Shown in pieces: positions 4,005 to 5,086 of a stretch of 5,086 nt of DNA. How positions within the stretch are numbered: position 1 is the first letter of the stretch; every line of letters begins with the position of its first letter. The position numbers and the translations under genes were made by a program. The stretch comes from an uncultured Ardenticatenia bacterium. GTDB lineage: Bacteria; Chloroflexota; Anaerolineae; Promineifilales; Promineifilaceae. The stretch is from contig CALLZA010000427.1 of assembly GCA_937858165.1 (NCBI GenBank), positions 1 to 5,086 of the forward strand. The letters run 5' to 3'. The notes below the pieces were generated by a model that did no database searches, was not told the origin of the DNA, and saw nothing but the letters and a program-made list of their open reading frames with translations.

Positions 4005-4045
4005 GAACCCCTTTCGTCTCTGAGCGAGAGGGGTTCTTTTGTTTT
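4005..4045 (+). terminator. T-box-controlled intrinsic terminator
   Basis: The arms 4005-4016 and 4025-4036 form a 12-bp stem with one G-U and an 8-nt loop, followed by TTTTGTTTT (4037-4045). Its loop segment CTCT (4018-4021) is the one used by the antiterminator, so the two folds are mutually exclusive. It also serves as the first evident terminator for the tRNA-Ala transcripts upstream. Confidence 0.9.
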
Positions 4046-4048
4046 CCT

Positions 4049-4055
4049 GGTGGAG
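4049..4055 (+). promoter_or_regulatory. Ribosome binding site of leuS
   Basis: GGTGGAG ends 8 nt before the ATG at 4064 and lies just past the terminator T run, fixing the leuS start and excluding the in-frame ATG at 3932, which falls inside the tRNA. Confidence 0.8.
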
Positions 4056-4063
4056 ATGCAATC

Positions 4064-4890
4064 ATGAGTGATGTTTACGATCCGGCGGCCATCGAGCCGA
4101 AGTGGCAGGAGAAGTGGGAGGCGGCCGGGCTGTATCGGGCCAAGGTCGATTGGGATAAACCCAAGCACTACGCCCTGACCATGCTGCCCTACCCCAGCGG
4201 TGACCTCCACATCGGCCACTGGTTCGCCATGACCCCGTCCGACGCGCGGGCGCGCTTCATGCGCATGCGCGGCTACAACGTCCTCTTCCCGATGGGCTTC
4301 GACGCCTTTGGCCTGCCGGCCGAGAACGCCGCCATCCAGCGCAACATCCACCCCAAGACGTGGACCTACGCCAACATCGAGCGCATGCGTCGCCAGTTGC
4401 GCAGCATGGGGGCGATGTTCGACTGGCAGCGCGAAGCCGTCAGTTGCGACCCGGCCTACTATCACTGGACGGAGTGGCTCTTCAGTCGTTTCTTCGAGGG
4501 CGACCTGGCCTATCGCGGTGAGGGGCTGGTCAACTGGTCGGAGACGCTCCAGACGGTGCTGGCCAATGAGCAGGTCATCGATGGCAAGGATGAGCGCACC
4601 GGGCAGCCGGTTGTCCAGAAGATGATGGAGCAGTGGTTCTTCCGCATCACTCGCTACGCCGAGGAGTTGCTCGACTTCAGCCCGATGGACTGGCCGGAGC
4701 CGGTGCGGCTGATGCAGACGAACTGGATCGGCCGCAGCGAAGGGGCGCGCGTCGTCTTCACCGCCGAGAGCGGCGACCCAATCGAGGTCTTCACCACCCG
4801 CCCTGACACGCTCTGGGGGGCGACGTTCATGGTGCTGGCCCCGGAGCACCAACTGGTGGACACGCTGACCAGCGACGCGCAGCGCGACGC
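4064..4890 (+). CDS. leuS: Leucyl-tRNA synthetase, N-terminal part (3' part missing at contig end)
   Basis: LeuRS charges tRNA-Leu with leucine using ATP. About 275 of roughly 800-900 residues are present. The N-terminal IEPKWQEKW (10-18), catalytic HIGH within [11 protein letters not shown] (43-53), [16 protein letters not shown] (75-90), [13 protein letters not shown] (118-130) and [14 protein letters not shown] (190-203) identify the bacterial-type enzyme. NWIGRSEGA (220-228) marks entry into the CP1 editing domain, and the editing motif TTRPDT is at 244-249. The zinc-binding cysteines many bacterial LeuRS carry between NW and QWFF are missing: the segment reads NWSETLQ (157-163), then [10 protein letters not shown] (173-182). 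Expression is controlled by the upstream T-box. Residues after Asp275 or Ala276 are adapter-derived. The KMSKS motif and the anticodon-binding domain lie beyond the contig. Confidence 0.96.
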
Positions 4891-4956
4891 CTGTCTCTTA
4901 TACACATCTCCGAGCCCACGAGACCGTACTAGATCTCGTATGCCGTCTTCTGCTTG
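4891..4956 (+). other. Nextera mosaic end, read-2 adapter and P7 sequence
   Basis: The mosaic end CTGTCTCTTATACACATCT (4891-4909) is followed by CCGAGCCCACGAGAC (4910-4924), an 8-base index CGTACTAG (4925-4932) and the P7 end (4933-4956). It extends the leuS frame with the artefact peptide [11 protein letters not shown]. Confidence 0.99.
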
Positions 4957-5086
4957 AAAACAAAAAAACGTACAGATACTATATACGACTGGACTAGCTC
5001 TGTACTCTGATCCTCGACGTATAACCCATGACCTTACTGTAGACAGCACATATGGACATCTAATTACGCCATGTCATATGACAGAG
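4957..5086. other. Read-past junk after the P7 adapter
   Basis: An A-rich run and then random-looking sequence follow the end of the P7 oligonucleotide, as expected when a read runs off the library molecule. No feature is supported here. Confidence 0.93.

Larger units (their letters stand above)
3745..4045 (+). promoter_or_regulatory. Leucine T-box riboswitch leader of leuS, interrupted by a tRNA gene
   Basis: T-box leaders bind a cognate tRNA and let transcription continue when it is uncharged. Stem I: AGTAGTA loop-E side (3761-3767); helix GCGC 3769-3772 with 3817-3820; AGAGAG bulge motif (3782-3787); upper stem 3787-3793 with 3805-3811; specifier loop TGAA-CTC-GCC with leucine codon CTC at 3825-3827; lower helix CAGG 3757-3760 with CCTG 3829-3832; a GA/GGA kink-turn-like pair. 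A central region with ACGTTACGTGC and GAAGTGG (about 3875-3893) follows. The pre-antiterminator hairpin arms are 3893-3900 and 3979-3986, and between them sits a whole tRNA-Ala (3901-3973). The T-box core AGAGTGGTACCGCGG is at 3991-4005 with tRNA-end-binding TGGT at 3995-3998. AGAG (3991-3994) pairs with CTCT (4018-4021) in the antiterminator. The Leu specifier agrees with downstream leuS. The 5' boundary is approximate. Confidence 0.9.

Noticed and set aside
3932..4063. In-frame extension of leuS upstream to an ATG at 3932
   Set aside because: It begins inside the tRNA-Ala anticodon loop and runs through the T-box terminator. The Shine-Dalgarno at 4049-4055 and the family N-terminus support 4064.
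3989..4852. 287-codon open frame on the minus strand
   Set aside because: Antisense of leuS and of the T-box terminator; His/Arg-rich low-information product and no family match.

Overview
This is an assembled metagenomic or genomic contig with untrimmed Illumina Nextera adapters at both ends. Only about 150-4890 is biological. Bases 1-149 hold low-complexity junk, the P5 adapter and the transposon mosaic end; 4891-5086 hold the mosaic end, the P7 adapter and read-past junk. The insert is GC-rich, with Shine-Dalgarno-led and apparently leaderless genes, a T-box riboswitch and several families of intergenic inverted repeats. The gene set and repeat style suggest a Chloroflexota (Anaerolineae-like) bacterium. 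That assignment is inference from general familiarity, not from a search.

Layout. (1) 150-318, minus: 5' end of an arginase gene, cut by the contig end. (2) 319-540: divergent intergenic region with two hairpin-forming inverted repeats and a consensus TATAAT box whose predicted start site falls on the trmB ATG. (3) 541-1551, plus: trmB, tRNA (guanine-N7)-methyltransferase with a long C-terminal extension. (4) 1532-2347, plus: alpha/beta hydrolase overlapping trmB by 20 nt. (5) 2309-2387: a GTAGGGC-type inverted repeat that forms the hydrolase C-terminus and supplies a -10-like box for the next gene. (6) 2397-3155, plus: a divergent 3-hydroxyacyl-CoA dehydrogenase-like protein that has lost its nucleotide-binding glycine motif and catalytic His. 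(7) 3161-3224: a large inverted repeat between convergent genes. (8) 3230-3505, minus: a SelW/Rdx-family selenoprotein with an in-frame UGA at its CxxU site and a matching bacterial SECIS hairpin, so ordinary gene callers truncate it. (9) 3526-3614: a divergent promoter region built around a dyad. (10) 3629-4045: tRNA-Ala(CGC), then a leucine T-box leader in which a complete tRNA-Ala(GGC) occupies the loop of the hairpin just before the antiterminator. (11) 4064-4890, plus: leuS, leucyl-tRNA synthetase, cut by the contig end.

The most unusual object is the tRNA-in-T-box. The leader has a leucine specifier codon (CUC), the UGGU tRNA-acceptor-binding bulge, a covarying antiterminator helix and a terminator, all upstream of leuS as expected. 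A structurally perfect alanine tRNA is spliced into the hairpin loop between the sensing and decision domains. One promoter appears to drive tRNA-Ala(CGC), the T-box, tRNA-Ala(GGC) and leuS, so both alanine tRNAs lie ahead of the attenuator and would be made whether or not leuS is transcribed.
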